A stretch of 64,000 nucleotides of DNA, taken from assembly GCA_024742395.1 (NCBI GenBank), contig JANSYO010000009.1:1-64000 (forward strand), written 5' to 3'. Source of the DNA: Cytophagales bacterium (lineage in GTDB: Bacteria; Bacteroidota; Bacteroidia; Cytophagales; Spirosomataceae). The translations under genes were made by a program, and so were the position numbers. Positions 25,796-33,778 of the stretch are shown here, one piece after another. Under the pieces are notes generated by a model. It did no database searches. It was not told the DNA's origin and saw nothing but the letters and a program-made list of their open reading frames with translations. Every line of letters begins with the position of its first letter. The first letter of the stretch is position 1.

Positions 25796-26926
25796 ATGAA
25801 TACATTTAATGTTTATCCGGTTTATGATATTACCCCTGTAAAAGCAAAGGGTTCTAAACTTTGGGATGATAAGGGAATAGAATATTTAGATTTATATGGA
25901 GGTCATGCGGTGATTTCAATAGGACATTCGCATCCTCGTTATGTAAAAGCTATTCAAGATCAAGTAGCAAAACTGGGTTTTTATTCCAATTCTGTTAAAA
26001 TGCCTTTACAGGATGAGTTGGCTCTAAAACTTGGTGAGCTTTCAGGACTTTCTGATTACCAACTATTCATGTCTAATAGTGGGGCAGAAGCAAATGAGAA
26101 TGCTTTAAAATTGGCCTCTTTTTATAATGGGAGAAAGAATGTAATTGCTTTTTCAAAAGGTTTTCATGGGAGAACCTCAGCGGCCGTGGCAGCGACAGAT
26201 AATCCTTCAATTCAAGCTGCAATCAATTTTGCTGATCATGTAACCATACTTCCATTTAATGACGTTGAGGCGGTAAAGGCTGCCATTAATGATGAGACCT
26301 GTGCGGTGATTATGGAGGGTATTCAAGGTGTTGGTGGGGTTCATGTGGCTACACCAGAATTTCAAATGGCTATAAGAGAAGCGTGTTCTAAACATGGGGC
26401 AGTATTCATTCATGATAGTGTGCAATGTGGTTATGGTCGGTCAGGTCATTTCTTTAGTTTTCAGGATACAGAATTAAAGCCCGATATTATTTCAATGGCA
26501 AAAGGAATGGGAAACGGTTTTCCTGTAGGTGGTATACTTATTTCTCCAAAATTCGAAGCTAAATATGGAATGCTAGGAACCACTTTTGGTGGAAATCATT
26601 TAGCTTGTACTGCAGCAATAGCTGTTTTAGATGTAATGAAAGAGGAGTCTTTGGTAGAAAAGGCGAAAGAACTAGGCGATTATACAATAGATAAATTGAA
26701 ACCATTATTATCTTCAGGTAAGATTAAAGAAATAAGGGGGAAAGGTTTAATGATCGGTATAGAAATGAAGGAACCTATTAAAGCAATTAGAGAAAGTTTA
26801 ATTTTTCAGGATAAAATATTTACCGGTGCCTCCGGTGCTAACACACTGAGATTATTGCCAAGTTTGAATGTAAAGAAAGAAGAGTTGGATACTTTTATTG
26901 AAGCCTTTAGGGCTAAATTGTTTTAA
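25796..26926 (+). CDS. argD: Acetylornithine (or succinylornithine) aminotransferase
   Basis: A 376-aa class III aminotransferase that converts N-acylglutamate semialdehyde to N-acylornithine with glutamate as amino donor. Visible features: YLDLYGGHAVISIGHSHP, MSNSGAEANENALKLA (phosphate-binding loop), the FHGRTSAAVAAT block, HDSVQCGYGRSG with the PLP-ring Asp changed to Ser within the usual DEVQ motif, and the PLP lysine in SMAKGMGNGFPVGG. Position right after argC supports arginine synthesis rather than another omega-transaminase. The DEVQ to DSVQ change is seen directly and is worth noting, as that region normally reads DE[VI]Q. Confidence 0.93.
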   Translation: MNTFNVYPVYDITPVKAKGSKLWDDKGIEYLDLYGGHAVISIGHSHPRYVKAIQDQVAKLGFYSNSVKMPLQDELALKLGELSGLSDYQLFMSNSGAEANENALKLASFYNGRKNVIAFSKGFHGRTSAAVAATDNPSIQAAINFADHVTILPFNDVEAVKAAINDETCAVIMEGIQGVGGVHVATPEFQMAIREACSKHGAVFIHDSVQCGYGRSGHFFSFQDTELKPDIISMAKGMGNGFPVGGILISPKFEAKYGMLGTTFGGNHLACTAAIAVLDVMKEESLVEKAKELGDYTIDKLKPLLSSGKIKEIRGKGLMIGIEMKEPIKAIRESLIFQDKIFTGASGANTLRLLPSLNVKKEELDTFIEAFRAKLF

Positions 26927-26932
26927 ACAGGA

Positions 26933-27844
26933 TTAAAACTTCCCCTTTCTTCTTCTTCCGAGAGTCATAAAGATTATGCCAATTAAAATAATTACACTGG
27001 CCATAATGGAGTTTTGGCTCAAGGTTTCTTCAGCCAAATAATAACCTAGAATCATTGCCACTACAGGATTAACGAAGGCATATGAGGATGTAAGAATAGG
27101 TGGTGCATTATTAATTAGCCAGACATAGGCAGAATAGCCAATGAATGAGCCAATAAGTACCAAGTAACACATTGCTAGTATTCCCTGTTTTGACATGCCA
27201 ATTAGGGAATACAGCTGGTTATCTTCAAGAACTAAAGACAAGATAAGAGCAACAGATCCACCTGATAACATTTGAACGGAAGTGCCTTGAATTCCTTTTA
27301 TTTGACTGGTTTTAGGGCTTATTAGTGAGCCATATGCCCAAGATATTGAGCCGGCAAAAACGACACAGATTGGAAACAGTTCTGATAATCCAATATCTGT
27401 GCTTATACTGAATGGATTAAATATAAAAAGAACACCTATTATGCCGAGTACCATACCAAAGCCAGAAAGTGGTGAGGGGCCTGTTTTACTAAAAAAGAAA
27501 TAATCCAGTATAAAAACCCACACAGGTAAAAGTGCTACAAGAAGGGCTACCAAGCCTGAAGGTATATACAGAATAGCAAAGCAAACGGCACTGGTCCCTA
27601 TTCCGGTAAGAAGAACACCGATAAGAGCACTGCCTGAAAATTCATCCTTTTTGGGCAGGCCGGTTTTAAATAAAGAAAAAAGGAAGAGGATGCACCCACC
27701 TGAAGTAAATCGTAATGCCGTTAGAAGCATAGGAGATAAATCCTGAAGGCCTATTTTAACTCCTAGATACGTACTTCCCCAGATAGTGTATACTAAAAAT
27801 AGATTGAGGAATAAATTGTATTGGTAGTTTTTAAATAGGTTCAT
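26933..27844 (-). CDS. EamA family (DMT) transporter
   Basis: A 303-aa inner-membrane protein with ten hydrophobic segments in two EamA repeats. The first repeat starts LFLVYTIWGSTYLGVKIGL, a common DMT opening, and the second has AGSISWAYGSLI; the end is RRRKGKF, a basic cytoplasmic tail. Relatives such as YedA/RhaT-like proteins export amino acids, nucleobases or other metabolites, but the substrate here is unknown. It converges with argD (6-nt gap). Confidence 0.88.
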   Translation of the reverse strand: MNLFKNYQYNLFLNLFLVYTIWGSTYLGVKIGLQDLSPMLLTALRFTSGGCILFLFSLFKTGLPKKDEFSGSALIGVLLTGIGTSAVCFAILYIPSGLVALLVALLPVWVFILDYFFFSKTGPSPLSGFGMVLGIIGVLFIFNPFSISTDIGLSELFPICVVFAGSISWAYGSLISPKTSQIKGIQGTSVQMLSGGSVALILSLVLEDNQLYSLIGMSKQGILAMCYLVLIGSFIGYSAYVWLINNAPPILTSSYAFVNPVVAMILGYYLAEETLSQNSIMASVIILIGIIFMTLGRRRKGKF

Positions 27845-27957
27845 CTGAAAATTCTAAGCTGCTTAAAATTCGGGTAAATGTAATTTTATTTACCGTAGAT
27901 TTAGATGATTTTGCTCTACTTCAACGAATATTGAATTTTAAAATGATCAAAATACAG

Positions 27958-28938
27958 CTATTTAGGAATCCACCATTCAGGGACACTTGGTAAGGCGACT
28001 TCAACTTCACTTTTCTGGTTAAATCTTGGTAAAGTGTCGGCTTTTAAATTCGAAAGAAGTTGATCAATGTTTCTACATCCTGGGATTGTAACAGCAATAT
28101 CTTTATTGCTAAGACAAAAATTTATAGCTGCCAGATTTAAGTCTTTCCCAGCTGTTTCAAGAAATGAAAGCTTTTTTACGGACTGATTAAGCCAGTTAAT
28201 ATCTTTTTCATTCATTGAAGACCTGTAATTGTCCTTTTCAAACGACTGCGGTAAAGAGTGGAGCCTTTTAGACGTCAGGAAGCCTGAGGCTAATGGAACA
28301 CGTCCAATGAAGTCGTACTTCGATGAAGACACTTCGTTGAAAAGTAAATTTTCGGCCCTTCGGTCTATTAAATTATAAATTACTTGTAAAACATCTCCAA
28401 ATTCGTATTTCATCACCTCTTTTGCTCCATAAACACTTTTGGAACTTACCCCCCATTGTTTGATAATCCCTTTTGATCTTAGCTTTCTTAAAAGGGTTAT
28501 GTCATAACTATTCCAATCGAAATTATCTGGTGGACTATGAAATAGTAGGACATCCACGTAATTGGTCTGTAGTCTCTTTAAGCTTAAACTTAATGCTTGC
28601 TCCATCCATTTCGGCGAAAAGTCCAAAATGAATGTGTCTGGATATATTTCTCGGTTACCAAACTTTGTACAAATGATAAATTCTTCTCGAGGTATTCCAG
28701 ATGCATTAATCGCTTTTCCTAAAATTGATTCTGATTGTCCTCGACCGTAAGCGTCGGATGTGTCAAAAAATCGAATACCATTTGAAATAGCTTCAATTAG
28801 GAGGTTTATTGCCATATTTTCTTCAATGAAACCCCAGCCTTTGGGCTCACCATTTACAAAATTGGGACCTCCCAACTGCCATGTACCTAATCCTAGTTTA
28901 CTTTTCAATTTTGCTGTGAAGCTGTATCGGCCTGCCAT
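27958..28938 (-). CDS. Aldo/keto reductase
   Basis: A 326-aa NADPH-dependent TIM-barrel oxidoreductase. The N-terminal LGLGTWQLGG, FFDTSDAYGRGQSESILGKA with catalytic Asp/Tyr, CTKFGN with catalytic Lys and LFHSPP with catalytic His match the AKR family. The C-terminal IPGCRNIDQLLSNL binds the cofactor phosphate. Its start codon overlaps the stop of the upstream TauD-like gene by one base, so both are probably translated together and act in one pathway. Substrate unknown. Confidence 0.9.
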   Translation of the reverse strand: MAGRYSFTAKLKSKLGLGTWQLGGPNFVNGEPKGWGFIEENMAINLLIEAISNGIRFFDTSDAYGRGQSESILGKAINASGIPREEFIICTKFGNREIYPDTFILDFSPKWMEQALSLSLKRLQTNYVDVLLFHSPPDNFDWNSYDITLLRKLRSKGIIKQWGVSSKSVYGAKEVMKYEFGDVLQVIYNLIDRRAENLLFNEVSSSKYDFIGRVPLASGFLTSKRLHSLPQSFEKDNYRSSMNEKDINWLNQSVKKLSFLETAGKDLNLAAINFCLSNKDIAVTIPGCRNIDQLLSNLKADTLPRFNQKSEVEVALPSVPEWWIPK

Positions 28939-29720
28939 TAATTTGACAAGAAATCATCTGAGAAAATGATCTTTCCTTTTACTAAGCATCTTTCTCCCTT
29001 TTTATTGGCAAAGTAAGAGTTTCTGCCATGCAAGATTCGATCGTCATGAAAGAAAACTGCCTCACCAGGTTTTAGCTGAACTGGAGTAAGAATACCCGAA
29101 GTCACAATTCTGGATTCTAAATATGCATGAAAGTCTTCTACCAATTGGAGAGCCTCTTCTGTATTTTCTTTATCGATACAGTAATAGTTCCAATTGGCCA
29201 GATAACCTATTTCATCTTTATCTAGAATTTTCCTGATTTTTTTATTCCCTTGCTTTTCAAAATTTACAGAGATGCTGAATAGGTTTGACAAAAGTTCGGT
29301 TTCGTTGTCTAATTGTATTAACTCTACAAGTTCGTCAAGGTCAATGAAAGTAGTGGCACCACCCTTGGGAGCCTGTGCAGTACAATAAAAGAACTGGACA
29401 TTTTTTTGGTTATACAATTCGGCATAAGAATCGTCAGTATGCAAGGGTTGGCGAGTTTTAGCTGTTCTGTATCTGTCTTGTATTTCAGGATCAAAGCTTA
29501 TTTCTATCCAACGGTTTGGTTTTGACTCCCCTGTATCGAGGTCTTCATCAACATTATATGGCACACCAATGCTATCAGCAAATTCTTCGTAGTATCGATT
29601 TATATCTAGATCCAAAGGGAGGTCCGTTAAATGAACTACTTTATATTCCTTTAAAGCCCTTGAAAGTTCTGATTGGGTAGTTACAGCGTTCTTGAATTTT
29701 ACTTGTTTTAGGAAATTCAT
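28938..29720 (-). CDS. TauD/TfdA-like Fe(II)/2-oxoglutarate dioxygenase
   Basis: A 260-aa jelly-roll dioxygenase. The iron-binding HxD is in QPLHTDDSYAELYN and the distal His is probably in FFHDDRILHGRNSYF, with the 2-oxoglutarate-binding Arg further on. TTFIDLDELVELI matches the TauD-like core. Such enzymes hydroxylate or oxidatively cleave small acids, amino acids or sulfonates. Start is ATG at 29718-29720; the downstream aldo/keto reductase gene is coupled by TAATG. The pair may act in sequence on an aldehyde or hydroxy product, which is an inference. Confidence 0.83.
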   Translation of the reverse strand: MNFLKQVKFKNAVTTQSELSRALKEYKVVHLTDLPLDLDINRYYEEFADSIGVPYNVDEDLDTGESKPNRWIEISFDPEIQDRYRTAKTRQPLHTDDSYAELYNQKNVQFFYCTAQAPKGGATTFIDLDELVELIQLDNETELLSNLFSISVNFEKQGNKKIRKILDKDEIGYLANWNYYCIDKENTEEALQLVEDFHAYLESRIVTSGILTPVQLKPGEAVFFHDDRILHGRNSYFANKKGERCLVKGKIIFSDDFLSN

Positions 29721-29850
29721 TATTTAGGCTTAAAGTTGTTAAGTTTTATCAAAGCTAAACTTAAGAATCGAAATGCTATTCCTAAACGAAAATAAATTTC
29801 AGAAAGTACGGGATTATTAAGAAGAGAATCTGGTTTCCATCAAGGATAAT

Positions 29851-29882
29851 ATAAAAATGCTACCCTTGAAGAGTAGCATTTT
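29851..29882 (-). terminator. Terminator of tRNA-Leu
   Basis: Read on the minus strand, AAAATGCTAC and GTAGCATTTT (29873-29882 and 29854-29863) form a 10-bp stem with a 9-nt loop, with Ts following the stem. It lies 2 nt past the tRNA-Leu 3' end. Confidence 0.8.
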
Positions 29883-29884
29883 AG

Positions 29885-29970
29885 TACCGGGGACGGGAAT
29901 CGAACCCGTACGGGCGTTTCGGCCCACAGGATTTTAAGTCCTGCGTGTCTACCAGTTCCACCACCCCGGC
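29885..29970 (-). tRNA. tRNA-Leu (UAA anticodon)
   Basis: The minus strand folds as a class II tRNA of 86 nt. The acceptor is GCCGGGG paired with CCCCGGT (one G-U end pair). The anticodon arm CAGGACTTAAAATCCTG gives anticodon UAA. A long variable arm (GTGGGCCGAAACGCCC) and the T-arm GGGTTCGATTCCC follow. CCA is not encoded. Leucine codon UUA should be frequent in this AT-rich genome. Confidence 0.95.
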
Positions 29971-29986
29971 GGGTGATGTACCCTTG

Positions 29987-30011
29987 AAAAAAAAACCCCC
30001 AAATTGGGAGC
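29987..30011 (-). terminator. Terminator between tRNA-Gly and tRNA-Leu
   Basis: On the minus strand CTCCC, loop AATTT, GGGGG (30010-29996) is followed by nine Ts. This is a short but GC-rich stem with a strong T-tract, placed between the two tRNA genes, so some tRNA-Gly transcripts may end here. Confidence 0.6.
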
Positions 30012-30021
30012 TTTATTTCAG

Positions 30022-30094
30022 AGCAGAAGACGGGTCTCGAACCCGCGACCTTAACCTTGGCAAGGTTACGCTCTACCAACTGAGCTACTTCTGC
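30022..30094 (-). tRNA. tRNA-Gly (GCC anticodon)
   Basis: A 73-nt tRNA on the minus strand. The acceptor GCAGAAG pairs with CTTCTGC and the discriminator is U. The D-arm (AGCTCAGTTGGTAGAGC), the anticodon arm AACCTTGCCAAGGTT with anticodon GCC, and the T-arm CGGGTTCGAGACCCG are all clear. CCA is not encoded. Confidence 0.95.
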
Positions 30095-30108
30095 TTGTTA
30101 TCGAGGTG

Positions 30109-30138
30109 CAAAGATAGCTTATGGGTTTTATTTGTCAA
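30109..30138 (-). promoter_or_regulatory. Promoter of the tRNA-Gly/tRNA-Leu transcript
   Basis: Read on the minus strand: TTGACA (30138-30133; TTG at 30138-30136), a 19-bp spacer after TTG, then TATCTTTG (30116-30109), an exact TAnnTTTG. This is one of the best matches to the Bacteroidota housekeeping promoter in the window and sits 15 nt from tRNA-Gly. Confidence 0.75.
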
Positions 30139-30180
30139 GAGATTTTGCAGAAATTTTTCTTCTTTTCTTTTACGGAAACG

Positions 30181-30188
30181 TACTTTTG
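30181..30188 (+). promoter_or_regulatory. Putative -7 element of hisIE
   Basis: TACTTTTG matches TAnnTTTG exactly and lies 18 nt before the preferred ATG. No clear TTG is seen at the matching -33 spacing, so this is tentative. Confidence 0.4.
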
Positions 30189-30206
30189 TGGCCTAATGAT
30201 TTGTTT

Positions 30207-30809
30207 ATGAATAGAAAACCAGATTTCTCAAAAAATGCAGATGGCCTTTTACCTGTTGTTATTCAGGATGTATGGACCAATAAAGTCCTAATGTTAGGTT
30301 ATATGAATGCAGTGGCTTATGAAAAAACTCTTTCGGAAAAGAAGGTGACATTTTACAGCCGCAGCAAGCAAAGGTTGTGGACAAAAGGGGAAGAGTCTGA
30401 GAATTATCTTTTTGTCAAAGACATAAAAATAGACTGTGACGAAGATAGTATACTTATTAAAGTTTCGCCAGCCGGCCCAACATGCCACACAGGTGATGAT
30501 ACATGCTGGCAAGAGGTGAACTCCGGGAAAGTAGGCTTTCTGGAACATTTAAAGCAAACGATCAGAGAAAGGAAACTAAACCCTACTGAAAAATCGTACA
30601 CCAGTAGTCTGTTTAAAAAGGGAATCAATAAAGTAGCTCAGAAAGTAGGAGAGGAGGCTGTGGAGTTGGTTATAGAAGCTAAAGATGATAATAAAGATTT
30701 ATTTCTGGGAGAGGCTGCAGATTTAATGTATCATTATATAACTTTATTAGAAGCCAAGAATATTGATCTGGATGAGGTGATAGACGTACTTATATCAAGA
30801 CATAAATAA
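30207..30809 (+). CDS. hisIE: Phosphoribosyl-AMP cyclohydrolase / phosphoribosyl-ATP pyrophosphatase
   Basis: A 200-aa fusion from the ATG at 30207; the frame extends upstream to 30132, but those residues are not conserved and overlap the tRNA promoter. The HisI half (residues 1 to about 110) has VTFYSRSKQRLWTKGEES, DCDEDSILIKV and CHTGDDTCW, whose Cys and Asp residues bind zinc and magnesium. The HisE half has KVGEEAVELVIEAKD. Together they carry out steps 2 and 3 of histidine synthesis. No other his genes are next to it, so it stands apart from any his operon. Confidence 0.93.
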   Translation: MNRKPDFSKNADGLLPVVIQDVWTNKVLMLGYMNAVAYEKTLSEKKVTFYSRSKQRLWTKGEESENYLFVKDIKIDCDEDSILIKVSPAGPTCHTGDDTCWQEVNSGKVGFLEHLKQTIRERKLNPTEKSYTSSLFKKGINKVAQKVGEEAVELVIEAKDDNKDLFLGEAADLMYHYITLLEAKNIDLDEVIDVLISRHK

Positions 30810-30816
30810 TTTTACT

Positions 30817-31155
30817 ATGCTTAATTACGCAATTAGACTTTTATTGGTGGGGCTTGTCGTATACATGATTCCCAATCTTTTACCAGACATTCAGGTGAGT
30901 ACTTTAACCTCTGCGGTCATTGTGGCTTTTGTAATGAGCTTGCTTAATACATTTGTAAAGCCAATACTTACCATTTTGTCTTTGCCAATTACCATCTTGA
31001 CCCTGGGGCTTTTCTATTTTGTTGTGACAGTTTTTATTGTTTACATCTGCGATACGTTGGTTGGCGGGTTTAAAGTTTCGGGCTTTATACAGCCATTAAT
31101 TTTTAGTTTTATTCTCTCAATAGTAAATAGTCTGGTAGGGTCTTTTCAGGAATGA
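30817..31155 (+). CDS. Phage holin family 4-like membrane protein
   Basis: A 112-aa protein with four hydrophobic segments (from MLNYAIRLLLVGLVVYMIPN to the end), matching the small 4-TM family named after phage holins. SLLNTFVKPILTILSLPITILTLGLF holds the conserved NxxxKP motif. No phage genes are nearby; members are common chromosomal genes of unknown role. It starts 7 nt after hisIE and overlaps the next gene by 4 nt (ATGA). Confidence 0.85.
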   Translation: MLNYAIRLLLVGLVVYMIPNLLPDIQVSTLTSAVIVAFVMSLLNTFVKPILTILSLPITILTLGLFYFVVTVFIVYICDTLVGGFKVSGFIQPLIFSFILSIVNSLVGSFQE

Positions 31156-31532
31156 GAGTAGTTTATTTTTTACTTTTAGGAGCAGCAATTTTGGGCTGCA
31201 AACCAAAAACATTTAATGTTGGGCAGGCTAATTTGGACAACTTTAAAAAAGATAGAGGAGGTTGTGAAGACTTCAGGGTCAAAGAAATTGAGCATCTGAA
31301 AGTGGCAAAAGATAGCCTATTAAGCCATTCAGAAAATGAGGTATTGGCAACTTTAGGACGCTATGATTTTCAGATTCTGGATACCAAAAACCAAAAGGTC
31401 TTTGTGTATTATCTGGAAAAGGGTCCTCAATGCGAGAATATTCAGAATGAGACCTCGGCTACCTCAATGGCGGTTTACTTTAATGCCGTTAGTTTAGTGA
31501 AGGAGGTGACTTTTCAAAAGGGTATTCCTTAG
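31152..31532 (+). CDS. Small predicted lipoprotein, unknown function
   Basis: 126 aa. The N-terminus has a lipoprotein signal (VYFLLLGAAILGC), giving Cys17 as the likely acylated residue. The mature part is charged with no recognised domain; VLATLGRYDFQILDTKNQKV recalls SmpA/BamE-like folds (small outer-membrane lipoproteins), but that is a weak impression. It overlaps the holin-like gene start-stop by 4 nt and converges on the GT2 gene with a 4-nt overlap. Confidence 0.65.
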   Translation: MRVVYFLLLGAAILGCKPKTFNVGQANLDNFKKDRGGCEDFRVKEIEHLKVAKDSLLSHSENEVLATLGRYDFQILDTKNQKVFVYYLEKGPQCENIQNETSATSMAVYFNAVSLVKEVTFQKGIP

Positions 31533-32989
31533 GCAGAAAAAGCATGTTTAAAAGTATAATATACTACCAAGGTGTAGCCTAAGAATACCATAAAGTGAAA
31601 GGGCAACATGCCGTAAAGTTGTTTCTGAAAATCAATAAATAACATTCCCAAGAAAAGGAGACTAATGGTAGCTTCTATCCAGGTTAAAGGACTTATTTTT
31701 TTAATGGAATAGATATTCCCCTTCCAGGAATCTGATTTTTCTACAACATTAAATTTTGGGGTTCTGACAAAGGGCGTTTTTCTTCCAATAAAACCCTCAA
31801 TCACGGCTATCGTATTATGCAAGGAGAGCCCCATCATGAATACTAAAAACATAAAAAACCTTCTAACAAACAGGAAAAAGGTACCGCCCTTCCGCTTAAA
31901 AGCTAACCAATAAAATGAACCTAAAATAAGCCAGTTTACTTGAAAAAGAGTGGTTAGATTTACAATCTTATGGTATTTAGAGAAAATGTCTGTATTGAAT
32001 ACCAGAGGGATACTAAAAAAGGCTAGTGCTGTAACGCTCAAAAATATGGAGCTGTTTAGAAGGTGATAAAAGCCATGGAGCTTTGAGCCCAGAGACATGT
32101 CTTCGGCTCGTATTAACTTTTTTGCATTCTTTACAAAGCATTCTGCACCTCCTTTCATCCACCGGTATTGCTGAGACTTAACTGCAGGTAAGCTGACAGG
32201 TAATTCAGCAGGCGATTCGAGACTTCTTTTATAAATAAACTTCCAGCCCTTTAATTGAGCCCTATAACTTAAGTCAAGGTCTTCTGTTAATGTATCTGGC
32301 GACCAGCCTCCTGCATCAATGATGGTTTCTTTACGCCATATTCCACCAGTTCCATTAAAATTTATGAAGTGCCCGGCAGCTGATCTGCCCGGCTGCTCTA
32401 TGAAGAAATGTGCGTCCAGGCCGAATGCCTGCAATTTTGTTAATAATGAATAATCTTCATTGATATGCCCCCATCTGGTTTGAACTACTCCCACCTTGGG
32501 GTTTTCAAAAGCAGGAATTGATTTTAAAAGGAAATCAGGAGAAGGAATGAAATCAGCATCAAAAATGGCAATGAATTCGCCTTTGAGTTTATTCAAACCA
32601 AATTGTAATGCCCCCGCCTTAAAGCCGATTCTGTTGGGTCTTCTGATTAATTTAATATCGAAACCAGCATTTGTGTATTCAATTACCTTTTTCTCGATTA
32701 GCTGGGTTGTAATATCATTAGAATCATCCAATATTTGGATTTCCAGTAGTGATTTCGGGTAGTTGAGCTTTGTAACCGAATCTATCAGCCTTTCAACGAC
32801 ATACTGCTCATTATAAACAGGCAATTGAATAGTGACATTCGGAAGCGTTTTTAAATTCTTACTTAAGCTCACTTCGGAATTTTCTTTATACTTGAAGTGA
32901 GTGAAAATAAGGCTTAATTGCATCAAGCAATACACAAAGATGATTGTGAGTGGCAGTAAGTAGGCGATAAGTAGAATAATGTCTGCCAT
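31529..32989 (-). CDS. Cellulose-synthase-like family 2 glycosyltransferase
   Basis: A 486-aa processive-type GT2. An N-terminal membrane segment precedes the GT-A domain with NVTIQLPVYNEQYVVERLID, DDSNDIT, the DxD in FIAIFDADFIPS, TEDLDLSYR (the catalytic TED) and QQYRWMKGG (the QxxRW motif of processive synthases). Three or more C-terminal hydrophobic segments follow. It probably elongates a beta-linked polysaccharide or glycolipid at the inner membrane. It is 12 nt downstream of another GT2 gene and last in a minus-strand run from 36307. The product is unknown. Confidence 0.88.
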   Translation of the reverse strand: MADIILLIAYLLPLTIIFVYCLMQLSLIFTHFKYKENSEVSLSKNLKTLPNVTIQLPVYNEQYVVERLIDSVTKLNYPKSLLEIQILDDSNDITTQLIEKKVIEYTNAGFDIKLIRRPNRIGFKAGALQFGLNKLKGEFIAIFDADFIPSPDFLLKSIPAFENPKVGVVQTRWGHINEDYSLLTKLQAFGLDAHFFIEQPGRSAAGHFINFNGTGGIWRKETIIDAGGWSPDTLTEDLDLSYRAQLKGWKFIYKRSLESPAELPVSLPAVKSQQYRWMKGGAECFVKNAKKLIRAEDMSLGSKLHGFYHLLNSSIFLSVTALAFFSIPLVFNTDIFSKYHKIVNLTTLFQVNWLILGSFYWLAFKRKGGTFFLFVRRFFMFLVFMMGLSLHNTIAVIEGFIGRKTPFVRTPKFNVVEKSDSWKGNIYSIKKISPLTWIEATISLLFLGMLFIDFQKQLYGMLPFHFMVFLGYTLVVYYTFKHAFSA

Positions 32990-33001
32990 TGATTTCTTGG
33001 C

Positions 33002-33757
33002 TTATAGCTGATTTTGGCTTGTTGATTTATTAGTGGTTAAAGCATATTTAAAAATCCATGAAAGTATCTTATATCCGGCCAGTACAGTACCTTTTACCGT
33101 GCCTGACACCTTAGATTTACCAATTCGCCTTTTATAAGAAACGGGGACCTCTGTTGTTTTAAGACCTAATTTAGCTGCTTTTAATTGCATTTCTACTGTC
33201 CATCCGTAAGTAGTATCCTCCATTTTTAATTTTTCGAGGCTTTTATATTTTATGGCTCTGAAAGGGCCTAAATCAGTATACTTAACCTTGAAAAATAGGT
33301 GAATTAATCTTGTGGCCAGCCAATTTCCAAATACTTGCTGAGGGGTCATGGAGCCTCCCTCTTTTTTACCAAGCACTCTGCTACCAATGACCATATCTAT
33401 GTTCTTTTCGGTAATCGGGGTTAGCAGAAGGCTCATTTCCTCTGGATAGTCTGAGTAATCAGCATCTAAAAACACAACAATTTCTACTGGCTTATTTCTT
33501 AGATACTCAAGTCCTTTCAGACAAGCATTTCCATACCCTTGTCTGGGTTCATCTAGTACAGTTGCACCACTTTCAAATGCAACTTTTGAAGTATGGTCGC
33601 TTGAATTATTGTTTACTACAATTATCTCTTCTACTCCTTCAGGAATTTCTTTAATTACCTTATCTATTGAAAGGGCTTCATTAAAAGCAGGAATTATGAC
33701 GAATACTCCTTTTGGTATCACCAGTGGTTTATTTTTTGGCAAAATAGGGAAAAACAT
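33002..33757 (-). CDS. Family 2 glycosyltransferase (dolichyl-phosphate-mannose-synthase-like)
   Basis: A 251-aa GT-A enzyme: VFVIIPAFNEALSIDKVIKE, VVNNNSSDHT and VVFLDADYSDYPEEM (the metal-binding motif), followed by DLGPFRAIKY and GWTVEMQLKAAK, motifs seen in DPM1/GtrB-like and polyprenyl-monosaccharyl synthases. There is one weak C-terminal hydrophobic stretch. It may load a sugar on undecaprenyl phosphate, as donor for GT-C enzymes such as those at 15254 and 48668; that link is inferred. Its gene lies 12 nt before the cellulose-synthase-like gene. Confidence 0.85.
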   Translation of the reverse strand: MFFPILPKNKPLVIPKGVFVIIPAFNEALSIDKVIKEIPEGVEEIIVVNNNSSDHTSKVAFESGATVLDEPRQGYGNACLKGLEYLRNKPVEIVVFLDADYSDYPEEMSLLLTPITEKNIDMVIGSRVLGKKEGGSMTPQQVFGNWLATRLIHLFFKVKYTDLGPFRAIKYKSLEKLKMEDTTYGWTVEMQLKAAKLGLKTTEVPVSYKRRIGKSKVSGTVKGTVLAGYKILSWIFKYALTTNKSTSQNQL

Positions 33758-33778
33758 TCACCCCATTTACGACAATTG

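Noticed and set aside
30817-31155. Holin gene as a prophage sign
   Set aside because: The 4-TM family is named after phage holins but is a common chromosomal family in Bacteroidota; no other phage gene is near.
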